Of a stretch of DNA of 23,017 nucleotides, positions 15,125 to 22,492 are shown in pieces. The notes under the pieces are model-generated. The model was not told the DNA's origin, searched no databases, and saw nothing but the letters and a program-made list of their open reading frames with translations. The stretch spans positions 1-23,017 of the forward strand of contig CALABZ010000309.1 of assembly GCA_937888615.1 (NCBI GenBank). Direction: 5' to 3'. Source of the DNA: an uncultured Lentisphaeria bacterium. GTDB taxonomy: Bacteria; Verrucomicrobiota; Lentisphaeria; Victivallales; Victivallaceae. Position 1 is the first letter of the stretch, and the number at the start of each line of letters is the position of its first letter. A program made the position numbers and the translations under genes.

Positions 15125-15153
15125 AATATAGTTCAACTGTGATTTTTTTGCAA
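15125..15153 (-). promoter_or_regulatory. Promoter of the GntR/LacI-type regulator (leaderless)
   Basis: Minus strand: -35 TTGCAA (15148-15153), 17-nt spacer, -10 TATATT (15125-15130). The A of the start ATG (15119) is 6 nt downstream of the -10, so transcription should begin at or next to the start codon. Confidence 0.6.
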
Positions 15154-15160
15154 ACAGCTA

Positions 15161-15190
15161 TTGATATTTTCCCAAAACTGAGTATATTAT
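15161..15190 (+). promoter_or_regulatory. Promoter of the Gfo/Idh/MocA oxidoreductase gene
   Basis: Plus strand: -35 TTGATA (15161-15166), 18-nt spacer, -10 TATTAT (15185-15190). The -10 lies inside the palindrome at 15176-15204, as expected of a repressed promoter. Confidence 0.5.
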
Positions 15191-15204
15191 ATATATAATC
15201 AGTT
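15176..15204. promoter_or_regulatory. Palindromic operator candidate
   Basis: The arms AACTGA (15176-15181) and TCAGTT (15199-15204) are perfect inverted repeats. They flank a 17-nt, nearly palindromic AT run. The element covers the -10 of the oxidoreductase promoter, and its dyad shape suits a dimeric regulator. The adjacent GntR/LacI-type protein is the obvious ligand; that is inference. Confidence 0.6.
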
Positions 15205-15222
15205 ATTTAAAGGTGAAAACAT

Positions 15223-16404
15223 ATGAAAAACAATAAATTGGTCGTCGCTCAAATCGGCTGCGGCAAATTCGCCCAATCCCAGGATCTCCCCAATATCGGC
15301 AATCACCCTCAACTTGAACTCAAATGGTGTTGCGACATCAATGCCGGACACGCCGCTGAAATGGCGAACAAATACGGCGCGACTCATTCGACCGCGGATT
15401 TCAACGAGGTCATCGCCGATCCCGAAGTGGACCTGATCAAAATCGCCACCACTCACGAAGTCCACCTGCCGATCATCGAAGCCGCCGCCGCACGCGGCAT
15501 TCACATTTTCTGCGAAAAGCCGATGGCGATGGAAATCACCGAGGCCTATAAAATCATCCGCGCCGTCCGCCGGAACAATGTCAAAATGTGCGTAGACCTG
15601 AACCGTCGCATGGCCCCGTCGATGCACGCTCTGCGCGAACGCTGGCTCCGGCAGACGGCCAACCCGCAACACCAGTCGTGGCGTTATATCGAAACCACCC
15701 GCCCCATGATGGCTGAAGAAGACTGCACCAACCTCCTGATCAACATCCAGGACGAAAGTTCCTCCTACGGCATGGGCCATATGGACCCGCTGTACGGCGG
15801 CGGCATAATCATCGGCGAGAGCGTCCACTGGCTTGACCTGGCATGCTGGTTCTTCGCCCCCCAGTTGCCGATTGAAATCACCGCGTGGGGGTCCAGCCGC
15901 CTCAGCCATGGCATCACGTTGAAATTCAACGGCGGCGATTCGGCCACACTGGTTTTCAGCAACAGCGGAACGTTTGACTATCCGAAAGAAATGTATCAGG
16001 TCAGCTCCAAGGCGGCCTTGTTCCAGAATCTCTTTTTTGTGGAAAACCGTTACTGGGGAATGCCGGACGCGCAACCCGAATTCTTCCCGCTGCAGTACGA
16101 TCCGTTCACCCGGGAAGTCCCGGAACAGGGTTTCGAGTCCTATATGAAGAAATACCGCCTCCATACAGAGCGGGCCGGCGACAACCTCAAGAAAATCGAA
16201 AACGCCAAGCCGTTAATGGTGGATAAGGGACACGTTGGCATGTGGAACGGATTCATCGACGCGATCCTGAACGGCAAACCTTCGCCGTGCGACGAAATCG
16301 CCGGGTTCATGTCCACTTACCTCGCACAGTTGGCCATTCAGTCTATCGAGTTGAAACAAACGCTCCCGGTGCCGATCGAAAAGATCACCCCGGTATTTGT
16401 TTAG
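15223..16404 (+). CDS. Gfo/Idh/MocA family NAD(P)-dependent oxidoreductase
   Basis: A 393-residue oxidoreductase of the glucose-fructose oxidoreductase/inositol dehydrogenase family. The Rossmann fold at the N-terminus has VVAQIGCGKFAQ (7-18), then D39 after the second strand. The family CEKPMA motif is at about 98-103. The C-terminal domain has GGGIIIGESVHWLDLACWF with the conserved His/Asp pair in place of the common GGGxxxDxGxHxxD. The substrate, a sugar or cyclitol derivative, cannot be deduced. The SD is AAGGTG, 7 nt before the ATG. The gene is divergent from a GntR/LacI-type regulator with an operator between them, so it is probably inducible. It is convergent with the glycerate kinase gene 54 nt away. 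Confidence 0.93.
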   Translation: MKNNKLVVAQIGCGKFAQSQDLPNIGNHPQLELKWCCDINAGHAAEMANKYGATHSTADFNEVIADPEVDLIKIATTHEVHLPIIEAAAARGIHIFCEKPMAMEITEAYKIIRAVRRNNVKMCVDLNRRMAPSMHALRERWLRQTANPQHQSWRYIETTRPMMAEEDCTNLLINIQDESSSYGMGHMDPLYGGGIIIGESVHWLDLACWFFAPQLPIEITAWGSSRLSHGITLKFNGGDSATLVFSNSGTFDYPKEMYQVSSKAALFQNLFFVENRYWGMPDAQPEFFPLQYDPFTREVPEQGFESYMKKYRLHTERAGDNLKKIENAKPLMVDKGHVGMWNGFIDAILNGKPSPCDEIAGFMSTYLAQLAIQSIELKQTLPVPIEKITPVFV

Positions 16405-16457
16405 GGGGTATGACACCAGTGGGGAAGTGTGTAAAGAAAACGGCGCAGCCAAAGTGC

Positions 16458-16475
16458 CTCAGCGCCTTCGCTGAG
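16458..16475. terminator. Hairpin between convergent oxidoreductase and glycerate kinase genes
   Basis: CTCAGCG-CCTT-CGCTGAG is a perfect 7-bp stem with a 4-nt loop, overlapping the glycerate kinase stop codon at a convergent junction. No T-tract follows on either strand, so intrinsic termination is doubtful. Confidence 0.3.
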
Positions 16476-17607
16476 CTTCCCCCAGCTTGAATACGGCGCC
16501 GATATTGGCGGCGGCGGACTCCAGGTTCGCCGCCGTATTTTTCATGGCGTCCTCAAGCGCTCCCGGTCCACGGGCGATGCTGAATACCGCCGCGAAAACC
16601 CTCTCCAATGGCGCAATGTCTCCTTTCAGTGCCCCCGACAGCAATATGGCGGGCACGCCCTGTTTTTCGGCGGCATGCGCCACCACGGCACAGAGTTTGC
16701 CGTCCGCCGTCTGGCTGTCCGAACATCCCTCGCCGGTAATGAGCAGGTCCGCTCCCTGCAAGTGATTTTCCAGTCCGGTCAGTTCGATCATCAGACCGGC
16801 CCCGGAAGTGATTTCGGCTTTCAGGAGCGTTCTCAAGGCAAACCCAAGCCCGCCGGCCGCCCCGTCACCCGGCGCGGAGCAATCCGCGCAAAGTCCGCTA
16901 TTCTTCAGGAGTTCAAACCAGTGACGAAGGTTATTTTCGAGTACGGCTACCATTTCCGGGTCCGCGCCTTTCTGCGGACCGAAGACCGCCGCCGCGCCGG
17001 AAGGGCCAAGCAATGGGTTGGTCACATCGCATGCTACTTTGATCGAACACTTTTCAAGCCGGACATCCATTTGCGAAAGGTCGATGCCGCCGATCCGCAG
17101 TAAATCGCCCCCGCCGATACCGTCCGGCAAAAGGTTGCCGCCGCGATCCAGCAAACGGCCTCCCAGCGCCTGGATCATGCCGGCGCCGCCGTCAACTGTG
17201 GCGCTACCGCCGATTCCAAGGATGATTTCGTTCGCGCCCCGTTCAAGAATGGCGCGCAAAATGCGGCCGGTACCGAATGTCGTGGTTTTCAGGGGATTGC
17301 GCCGGGCGTCGCTGATCAGTTCCAAGCCGCTGGCGGAGGCCATTTCGAAAACCGCCTGCCCGGTGGGGATCAGCCCGTATTCGGCACGCACGGTTTCCAT
17401 CAACGGTCCGGGGACATCAAGAAATTCTTTGCGGCCGCCGGTCGCCTGAACCGCCGCATCGACGGTTCCCTCGCCGCCATCGGCCATCGGAATAAGAACG
17501 AGTTCGGAATCGGGGGAAATCTTGCGGAAGCCCGCCGCCAATGCCCGGCATACCTCCGGACTGCGGAGGCTGCCTTTGAAAGAATCGGGGGCAATAACGA
17601 TTTTCAT
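16459..17607 (-). CDS. Glycerate kinase (GarK/GlxK family)
   Basis: Phosphorylates glycerate to phosphoglycerate with ATP; members of this family usually make 2-phosphoglycerate. The 382 residues are normal length. Motifs are MKIVIAPDSFKGSLRSPEVCRAL, MADGGEGTVDA (41-51), ASGLELI, GIGGSATVDGGAGMIQALG, CDVTNPLLGPSGAAAVFGPQKGA and a C-terminal GEGCSDSQTADGKL. The ATG shares one base with the fabH stop (TGATG), so it is translationally coupled to a fatty-acid gene rather than to sugar-acid catabolism genes. It is last in the rpmF-plsX-fabH transcription unit and convergent with the oxidoreductase. Confidence 0.95.
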   Translation of the reverse strand: MKIVIAPDSFKGSLRSPEVCRALAAGFRKISPDSELVLIPMADGGEGTVDAAVQATGGRKEFLDVPGPLMETVRAEYGLIPTGQAVFEMASASGLELISDARRNPLKTTTFGTGRILRAILERGANEIILGIGGSATVDGGAGMIQALGGRLLDRGGNLLPDGIGGGDLLRIGGIDLSQMDVRLEKCSIKVACDVTNPLLGPSGAAAVFGPQKGADPEMVAVLENNLRHWFELLKNSGLCADCSAPGDGAAGGLGFALRTLLKAEITSGAGLMIELTGLENHLQGADLLITGEGCSDSQTADGKLCAVVAHAAEKQGVPAILLSGALKGDIAPLERVFAAVFSIARGPGALEDAMKNTAANLESAAANIGAVFKLGEAQRRR

Positions 17608-18590
17608 CAGTACCGGAGGAGGATGGAGCCCCAGGTTAAGCCGCCGCCGAATGCGGTCATCAACACAATCTGGCCCCGTTGGATCATGCCGCCGCGAATC
17701 ATTTCGTCGAGGCAGATTCCGATCGTCGCCGCGGAAGTGTTGCCGTAACGATTGACGTTCACATAAACCCGTTCGCTGTCGATTTTCAGGCGTTGCGCGA
17801 CCATGTTCATGATGCGCAGATTGGCCTGGTGCGGCACCAGCCAGTCGATATCACTGCTGGTCACGCCGTTTTCATTCATCACTTCCCGGCAGGAATCTTC
17901 CATGGCGCTGATTGCAAGTTTGAATACTTCGCGGCCGTCCATCTTAATACAGTTCCGGCCGGAACCGATCAATTCCGCAGTCATCGGAATCCGACTGCCG
18001 CCGGCCTCGACTTTCAGGATATCGGCAAACGAACCGTCCGCATGAAGACTGGTCGCCAGGATCGAATCGTCTTCGGACTCGGTCCGCTCGAGCACCAAAG
18101 CGCCGGCGCCGTCGCCAAAGAGCACACAGGTGTTGCGGTCGGACCAATCGGTAATATAAGAAAGTTTTTCGGCGGCAACCACCAGGATTTTATTATATTT
18201 TTTATTGCTCTGTATCATTGAGTGGGCGACTTCCACCGCATAGAGCATACCAGTACAGGCCGCCTGGAGGTCGAAACAAAACGCTTTGGTGTTTTTCAAA
18301 CGTTTCTGGAGCAGGCACGCGGTACTCGGCAAAGGCTGATCCGGTGTAACTGTCGCCATAATGATACCGTCGAGTTCTTCGGCATTGATATTGGCGGCTT
18401 CAAGAGCTCTTACAGCGGCGGGATAGGCAAGGTCGGAAGTGGCCTGTTCCTCGGAAGCGATCCGGCGTTCATTGATCCCGGTGCGGGTGATAATCCATTC
18501 ATCACTGGTATCAACCAATTTCATCAGATCGGCGTTGGTCATGACCTTTTCGGGAACATATGACCCGGTACCTATAATTTTTACACCCAT
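17607..18590 (-). CDS. fabH: 3-oxoacyl-ACP synthase III (KAS III)
   Basis: Condenses acetyl-CoA with malonyl-ACP to start type II fatty-acid synthesis. It has 327 residues. The catalytic triad is visible: C112 in LQAACTGM, H254 in VPHQAN and N284 in NRYGNTSAA. Other family marks are SDEWIITRTGINERR (29-43), GDGAGALVLE and the C-terminal FGGGLTWGSILLRY. A strong SD (AGGAGAT, 7 nt) precedes the ATG. It follows plsX by 94 nt and may have its own promoter in that gap. The stop overlaps the glycerate kinase start by one base. Confidence 0.98.
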   Translation of the reverse strand: MGVKIIGTGSYVPEKVMTNADLMKLVDTSDEWIITRTGINERRIASEEQATSDLAYPAAVRALEAANINAEELDGIIMATVTPDQPLPSTACLLQKRLKNTKAFCFDLQAACTGMLYAVEVAHSMIQSNKKYNKILVVAAEKLSYITDWSDRNTCVLFGDGAGALVLERTESEDDSILATSLHADGSFADILKVEAGGSRIPMTAELIGSGRNCIKMDGREVFKLAISAMEDSCREVMNENGVTSSDIDWLVPHQANLRIMNMVAQRLKIDSERVYVNVNRYGNTSAATIGICLDEMIRGGMIQRGQIVLMTAFGGGLTWGSILLRY

Positions 18591-18635
18591 TACAATCTCC
18601 TGAGCCGATAAATCAAGTTCAAAATATCTGTCCTT

Positions 18636-18664
18636 AATCTATCTATAGTTTATGCCTTTGTCAA
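18636..18664 (-). promoter_or_regulatory. Possible internal promoter for fabH
   Basis: Minus strand: consensus -35 TTGACA (18659-18664), 17-nt spacer, -10 TAGATT (18636-18641). It lies in the plsX-fabH gap about 45 nt before the fabH ATG. This is a motif match only. Confidence 0.45.
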
Positions 18665-18684
18665 ATGAACTCGAGCATTAATTT

Positions 18685-19731
18685 TTAATTCTTCTTCTCG
18701 GCAGTATCCAACTCGGACGGAGAAGCAAGCGCTCCGGTTTCCTTGACCCGGTTGATGATCTTATCGTTAATGCCGAATTTAACGAACTCGCCGGCGACTT
18801 TGATGCCGTTGCGAACGGCTCGGGGAGACGAGGAACCGTGGGCAATGATCACAATGCCGTTGATCCCAAGCAACGGAGCCCCGCCGATATCTTCGGCATC
18901 GGCAAACGATTTCAAGTCCTTGAAAGCATTGCGTGCAAGCATGGCGCCGGTCATCCGAACGGGGTTTTTGGTCATAACCCCCTTCATCCAGTACATGACC
19001 GATTTAGCCAGGCCCTCACAACCTTTTAGCAGAATATTGCCGACGAAACCATCGCATATCACCACTTCGGTAATATTCTCGAAAATGGTATTTCCCTCCA
19101 CGTTGCCGACGAAATTGATCGGCATGGAGGAAAGCATTTTAAACGCTTCCTTGGTCAGTTCATTTCCTTTGGAGTCCTCTTCGCCGACGCTGAGCAGGCC
19201 GATACGCGGTTCCTTCATGTCAAAGAAAAACTCCGCATAGGCCTCTCCCATCAGGGCGAACTGCACCAGATTGATGGGTTCGCAGTCGGGATTGGCGCCG
19301 GAATCCATCAGAATATACTTGCCGTACATACCCGGCATAATAGTGGCGATGCCCGGGCGCTGAATTCCCTCCAGCGTCCGGACCAAGACAGTCGAAGCAG
19401 CCACGGCCGCGCCGGTATGCCCGGCACTGAACACCGCGTCCACCTTCTTATCGCGCAACAATTTAGCGCACATGGTGATCGAGGAATTCCGCTTGCCGCG
19501 CAAGGCCATTGTGGCGGGTTCATGCATTTCCACTGTTTCCTCGGCATGAACCAACTTGATCCGGGGGTGATCGGCGATGCCGAACTTCTCCAGGTACAAG
19601 GAAATCTTGCCCTGATGCCCGACAATCGTCAGCTCATACTCCGGGAAATCATACAGAGCGGCGGTAAGGCCCTCTATCACCACTGCGGGGGCGTAATCCC
19701 CCCCCATCGCATCGACCGCGATCCTGATCAT
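18685..19731 (-). CDS. plsX: Phosphate acyltransferase PlsX
   Basis: Converts acyl-ACP to acyl-phosphate for phospholipid synthesis by the PlsX/PlsY route. The 348 residues begin with the hallmark MIRIAVDAMGGDYAP. VDAVFSAGHTGAAVAAS, IATIMPG, LMDSGANPDCEPINLVQFALMGEAYA, IGLLSVGEEDSKGNE, FVGNVEGNTIFE and VICDGFVGNILLKG follow, all in family order. It starts 8 nt after rpmF. The order rpmF-plsX-fabH is the classic bacterial arrangement linking ribosome and membrane synthesis. Confidence 0.98.
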   Translation of the reverse strand: MIRIAVDAMGGDYAPAVVIEGLTAALYDFPEYELTIVGHQGKISLYLEKFGIADHPRIKLVHAEETVEMHEPATMALRGKRNSSITMCAKLLRDKKVDAVFSAGHTGAAVAASTVLVRTLEGIQRPGIATIMPGMYGKYILMDSGANPDCEPINLVQFALMGEAYAEFFFDMKEPRIGLLSVGEEDSKGNELTKEAFKMLSSMPINFVGNVEGNTIFENITEVVICDGFVGNILLKGCEGLAKSVMYWMKGVMTKNPVRMTGAMLARNAFKDLKSFADAEDIGGAPLLGINGIVIIAHGSSSPRAVRNGIKVAGEFVKFGINDKIINRVKETGALASPSELDTAEKKN

Positions 19732-19739
19732 GGCAGAAC

Positions 19740-19919
19740 TCAGGCTTCAGTTACCAGAACCTGCTTGCCTTTGTAGAATCCGCAAGCAGTGCACGCGCGG
19801 TGCGGCATCAACGGAGCCTGGCAATTGGTGCAGAAAGTAGCCTGCACGCCTTCATAGCGGTTCGCAGCTTTGCGCTGACGCTTCTTCATTTTCGACATTT
19901 TTCTTTTCGGAACGGCCAT
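19740..19919 (-). CDS. rpmF: 50S ribosomal protein L32
   Basis: A 59-residue protein starting MAVPKRKMSKMKKRQRKAAN, the diagnostic L32 N-terminus. A zinc ribbon follows, made of C30/C33 (CTNC) and C43/C46 (CTAC), ending GFYKGKQVLVTEA. AGGAGAT lies 7 nt before the ATG. The stop is 8 nt before the plsX start. All four cysteines are present, so this is the zinc-binding form of L32. Confidence 0.98.
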   Translation of the reverse strand: MAVPKRKMSKMKKRQRKAANRYEGVQATFCTNCQAPLMPHRACTACGFYKGKQVLVTEA

Positions 19920-19985
19920 TTTTCATATCTCCTGATTTGATTTTCTTATCCGTTTTTTAACAAACTTGTAAATAATAAACTGTAG

Positions 19986-20013
19986 AATATATCATAATCA
20001 CAAGTTTTTTCAA
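19986..20013 (-). promoter_or_regulatory. Putative promoter of the rpmF-plsX-fabH-glycerate kinase unit
   Basis: Minus strand: -35 TTGAAA (20008-20013), 16-nt spacer, -10 TATATT (19986-19991). It predicts a leader of about 60 nt before rpmF. No terminator hairpin separates it from alr, so readthrough from aroA-alr is possible. Confidence 0.5.
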
Positions 20014-20059
20014 GCGGAAAGATCGGCAATCCAATAAAATTTCATAAAATCACCATCCG

Positions 20060-21145
20060 TCAGGACACGTACCGGCGAAGTAGCCGATGTCCCAGCGAAC
20101 AAAGAACTTCGTGGGGATGGGTTTGTTTGGCGGCGGCCCAATCCGCAATCGTGATTCCTTCGCCCAGGCAAACCACTTCGTCACCGGGTACCGCGTCCGG
20201 CACGCCGTTCAGGTCGACATTGACGTAATCCATCGAAATCCGTCCGAGAATCCGGCAGCGCCGTCCGCGAACAACCACTTCGCCGCGATTCGACAGCGCC
20301 AGCGGCAGCCCGTCCGCATACCCGATCGACACCGTTCCGACCCGGCAATCACCGTCGAGACGATGCGTAAAATTGTAACCGACATTTGATCCGCACGGCA
20401 AGTTGCGGACCTGTGCCAGCGTCGCCTTCAGCGCCACGGCCGGTTTCAGGTTCAGCACTTCCGCAGTCGCGCCGAGCCCGTACAGCGCCAGACCCGTGCG
20501 GCAATGCGTGAACGGCGGGCGAAGAATATCCGGAAAATGCCCAATGCCGTCACTTCCCCCGAAATGAATAAACCGGAAATGCTGTTCCAGGCGTCCGAGC
20601 AACGCGATAAACGACGAAATCTGCGTATGCGTGTAGGGAGCGAACTCCGGCAACGCCCCCGGAAAATGCGAGTAAATTCCCCGGCAAAGCAATCCCGGCA
20701 ACGCCCAAATATGCCGGATTTCCGACTCCGCCTCGGCACAACGGATGCCGTCGCGGCCCATTCCGGTATCAATCTGGATATCGACGCAGGCTCTGCGGTT
20801 CTGCTTCCCGGCTTCCGCCGAAATCAATCGCGCCAGCGCCAATTCATTCACCGGACAGACAACGTCTTGCGCCACAGCGTCGGCAATCTCATGCGGCAGC
20901 ACTCCGCCGACAATTTGCGTGGGAAGTCCCGCCTTTCGCAGTTCCAATGCTTCATCGAGCGTAGCGACCAGCAACAACGGCGCTCCGGCTTCGACCAGAG
21001 TTCTGCCGATTTTCGCGGCGCCGAGCCGGTAAGCATCCGCCTTTACCACCGGCAACGGGATACAGGGAGCGGCAAACGCCGCAATCCGCCGGTAATTTTC
21101 GGCTATCGTCCTCAGATCGATAACCAGTTCGGCCCGGGCATTCAA
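20060..21145 (-). CDS. alr: Alanine racemase
   Basis: PLP enzyme interconverting L- and D-alanine for peptidoglycan. The 361 residues show the PLP lysine K35 in PVVKADAYRLG (commonly VVKANAYGHG), QIDTGMGRDGI, the second catalytic tyrosine Y257 in NVGYNFT, SIGYADGLPL and GRISMDYVNVDL. The phosphate-binding HxANSAG stretch reads HFGGSDGIG. The start is a TTG codon at 21145 with GAGGTG 5 nt upstream. It overlaps the aroA stop as TTGA; the neighbouring ATG at 21141 is out of frame. Translational coupling to aroA is likely. Confidence 0.95.
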   Translation of the reverse strand: MNARAELVIDLRTIAENYRRIAAFAAPCIPLPVVKADAYRLGAAKIGRTLVEAGAPLLLVATLDEALELRKAGLPTQIVGGVLPHEIADAVAQDVVCPVNELALARLISAEAGKQNRRACVDIQIDTGMGRDGIRCAEAESEIRHIWALPGLLCRGIYSHFPGALPEFAPYTHTQISSFIALLGRLEQHFRFIHFGGSDGIGHFPDILRPPFTHCRTGLALYGLGATAEVLNLKPAVALKATLAQVRNLPCGSNVGYNFTHRLDGDCRVGTVSIGYADGLPLALSNRGEVVVRGRRCRILGRISMDYVNVDLNGVPDAVPGDEVVCLGEGITIADWAAAKQTHPHEVLCSLGHRLLRRYVS

Positions 21146-22413
21146 TTCAGCACCTCGATTTTCGCGCCGATTTTCCTGAAATCGCGGATAAATCCCGGAT
21201 ACGTCACGGCGGCCGCCTCGGCTCCGGTAATAATGGTTTCGCCTTCAGCGCCCATGCCGGCAATCGCCAACGCCATCACAATCCGGTGATCGCCGTGCCC
21301 GTCGACCACCGCACCGCGCAGGGAACCGCCTTCAATGACCAAGCCATCGGGCAATTCTTCGATTTTCGCGCCCATTTTGGCAAGTTCCCGCCTCATACAG
21401 GCGATCCGGTCGGTTTCCTTGATACGCGCCTGGGGAACGTTCAGGAGCCGGGTAGTTCCTTCGCAATACGTCCCGGCCACCGCCATAGCCGGCAGTGCAT
21501 CCGGGGTGGCGTTCAGGTCAAAGTCCCAGCCCTGCAGGACGCCGGGACGGGAAACCAGGGTTGAATTGCCTTTCATTTCAATCGTCATGCCCATCCGGCG
21601 GAAAAACTCGAACACCGCTTTATCACCCTGCGGATCGCCGAAATCAAGGTTGCGGATATCCAATGCGCCGCCGGTTACGGCGCTGCCCAGCAACGGAAAC
21701 GCCGCGGTTGAGAAATCCGCCGGAATCACCCATTCAAAAGCCGGATACGACTGATTACCCTCGACTTTGAAATAACTGAGGTCGGCGGCGGCCTCGAAAC
21801 GAATGCCGAGGCGGCGAAGCCAGTCCAGGGTTATTTCCACATAAGGTTTCTCATTCAGGTCGCGGACGACGATCTCGACCGTATTCTTCGCCAGCGGCGC
21901 GGCAAAAAGCAGTCCGGTCAGGTATTGTGAACTGGTCCCGACGATTTCCACTTTACCGCCGATCAGCGGCCCCTGCACTGTAACCGGGCATTTGCCGCCG
22001 TTCGAGTCGACCTTGGCACCAAGCCCGGCCAGGGCGTCGAGCTGGATGCCCATCGGACGGCTGCGCAGTGAATCGTCGCCGTCGAATGTAGTCGCAAAGT
22101 CCATGGCGGCGGCCAACCCCGTCAGGATGCACAGACTGGTCCCGGAATTTCCGAGATCGACAATTCCTTTCGGCTTCCTCAGTTTTCCACTGTACCCAGT
22201 AATGGTCCATAATTCGGGGGTAACAGCCACCTGGGCGCCGTATTTCATGGCGGCATTGAGACAACTTTTGGTATCCGCCGAATCGAGCGGAGAATGAATC
22301 AGGGAAATGCCGTTCCCCAACATCCCGCAGGCGGCGGCGCGGATCGAATGCGATTTGGACCCGGGCACGGCAATCGTGCCGGATAACCCGGATTTTTTAA
22401 TTTTAATATCCAT
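21142..22413 (-). CDS. aroA: 3-phosphoshikimate 1-carboxyvinyltransferase (EPSP synthase)
   Basis: Sixth step of the shikimate pathway: joins PEP and shikimate-3-phosphate. It has 423 residues. Motifs are PGSKSHSIR (17-25, K20/S21/R25), LGNSGTS (87-93), LRSRPMG (116-122), TSSQYLTGLLFAAPL, the catalytic Asp in ATPDALPAMAV, RIKETDRI and GDHRIVMALAIAG. The sequence does not fall clearly into class I or class II by eye. The SD is weak (AAGGAT some 13 nt before the ATG). It is first of a two-gene unit with alr and divergent from cinA across 79 nt. Confidence 0.96.
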   Translation of the reverse strand: MDIKIKKSGLSGTIAVPGSKSHSIRAAACGMLGNGISLIHSPLDSADTKSCLNAAMKYGAQVAVTPELWTITGYSGKLRKPKGIVDLGNSGTSLCILTGLAAAMDFATTFDGDDSLRSRPMGIQLDALAGLGAKVDSNGGKCPVTVQGPLIGGKVEIVGTSSQYLTGLLFAAPLAKNTVEIVVRDLNEKPYVEITLDWLRRLGIRFEAAADLSYFKVEGNQSYPAFEWVIPADFSTAAFPLLGSAVTGGALDIRNLDFGDPQGDKAVFEFFRRMGMTIEMKGNSTLVSRPGVLQGWDFDLNATPDALPAMAVAGTYCEGTTRLLNVPQARIKETDRIACMRRELAKMGAKIEELPDGLVIEGGSLRGAVVDGHGDHRIVMALAIAGMGAEGETIITGAEAAAVTYPGFIRDFRKIGAKIEVLN

Positions 22414-22429
22414 TTGTTGTTATTTATCC

Positions 22430-22464
22430 TTGCAGTTTTCTTTATATTATGATAAGATATGCTT
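22430..22464 (+). promoter_or_regulatory. Weak promoter candidate for cinA
   Basis: Plus strand: TTGCAG (22430-22435), 17-nt spacer, TAAGAT (22453-22458) in the AT-rich 79-nt gap between divergent aroA and cinA. Both boxes match the consensus only partly. Confidence 0.3.
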
Positions 22465-22492
22465 GATTTCATTAAAAACAAGGATCATTTCG

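Noticed and set aside
21142..22413. AroA lacking a catalytic lysine near the C-terminus (E. coli K411 position appears as Val)
   Set aside because: From memory this position also varies in class II EPSP synthases, so it is not evidence of inactivity.
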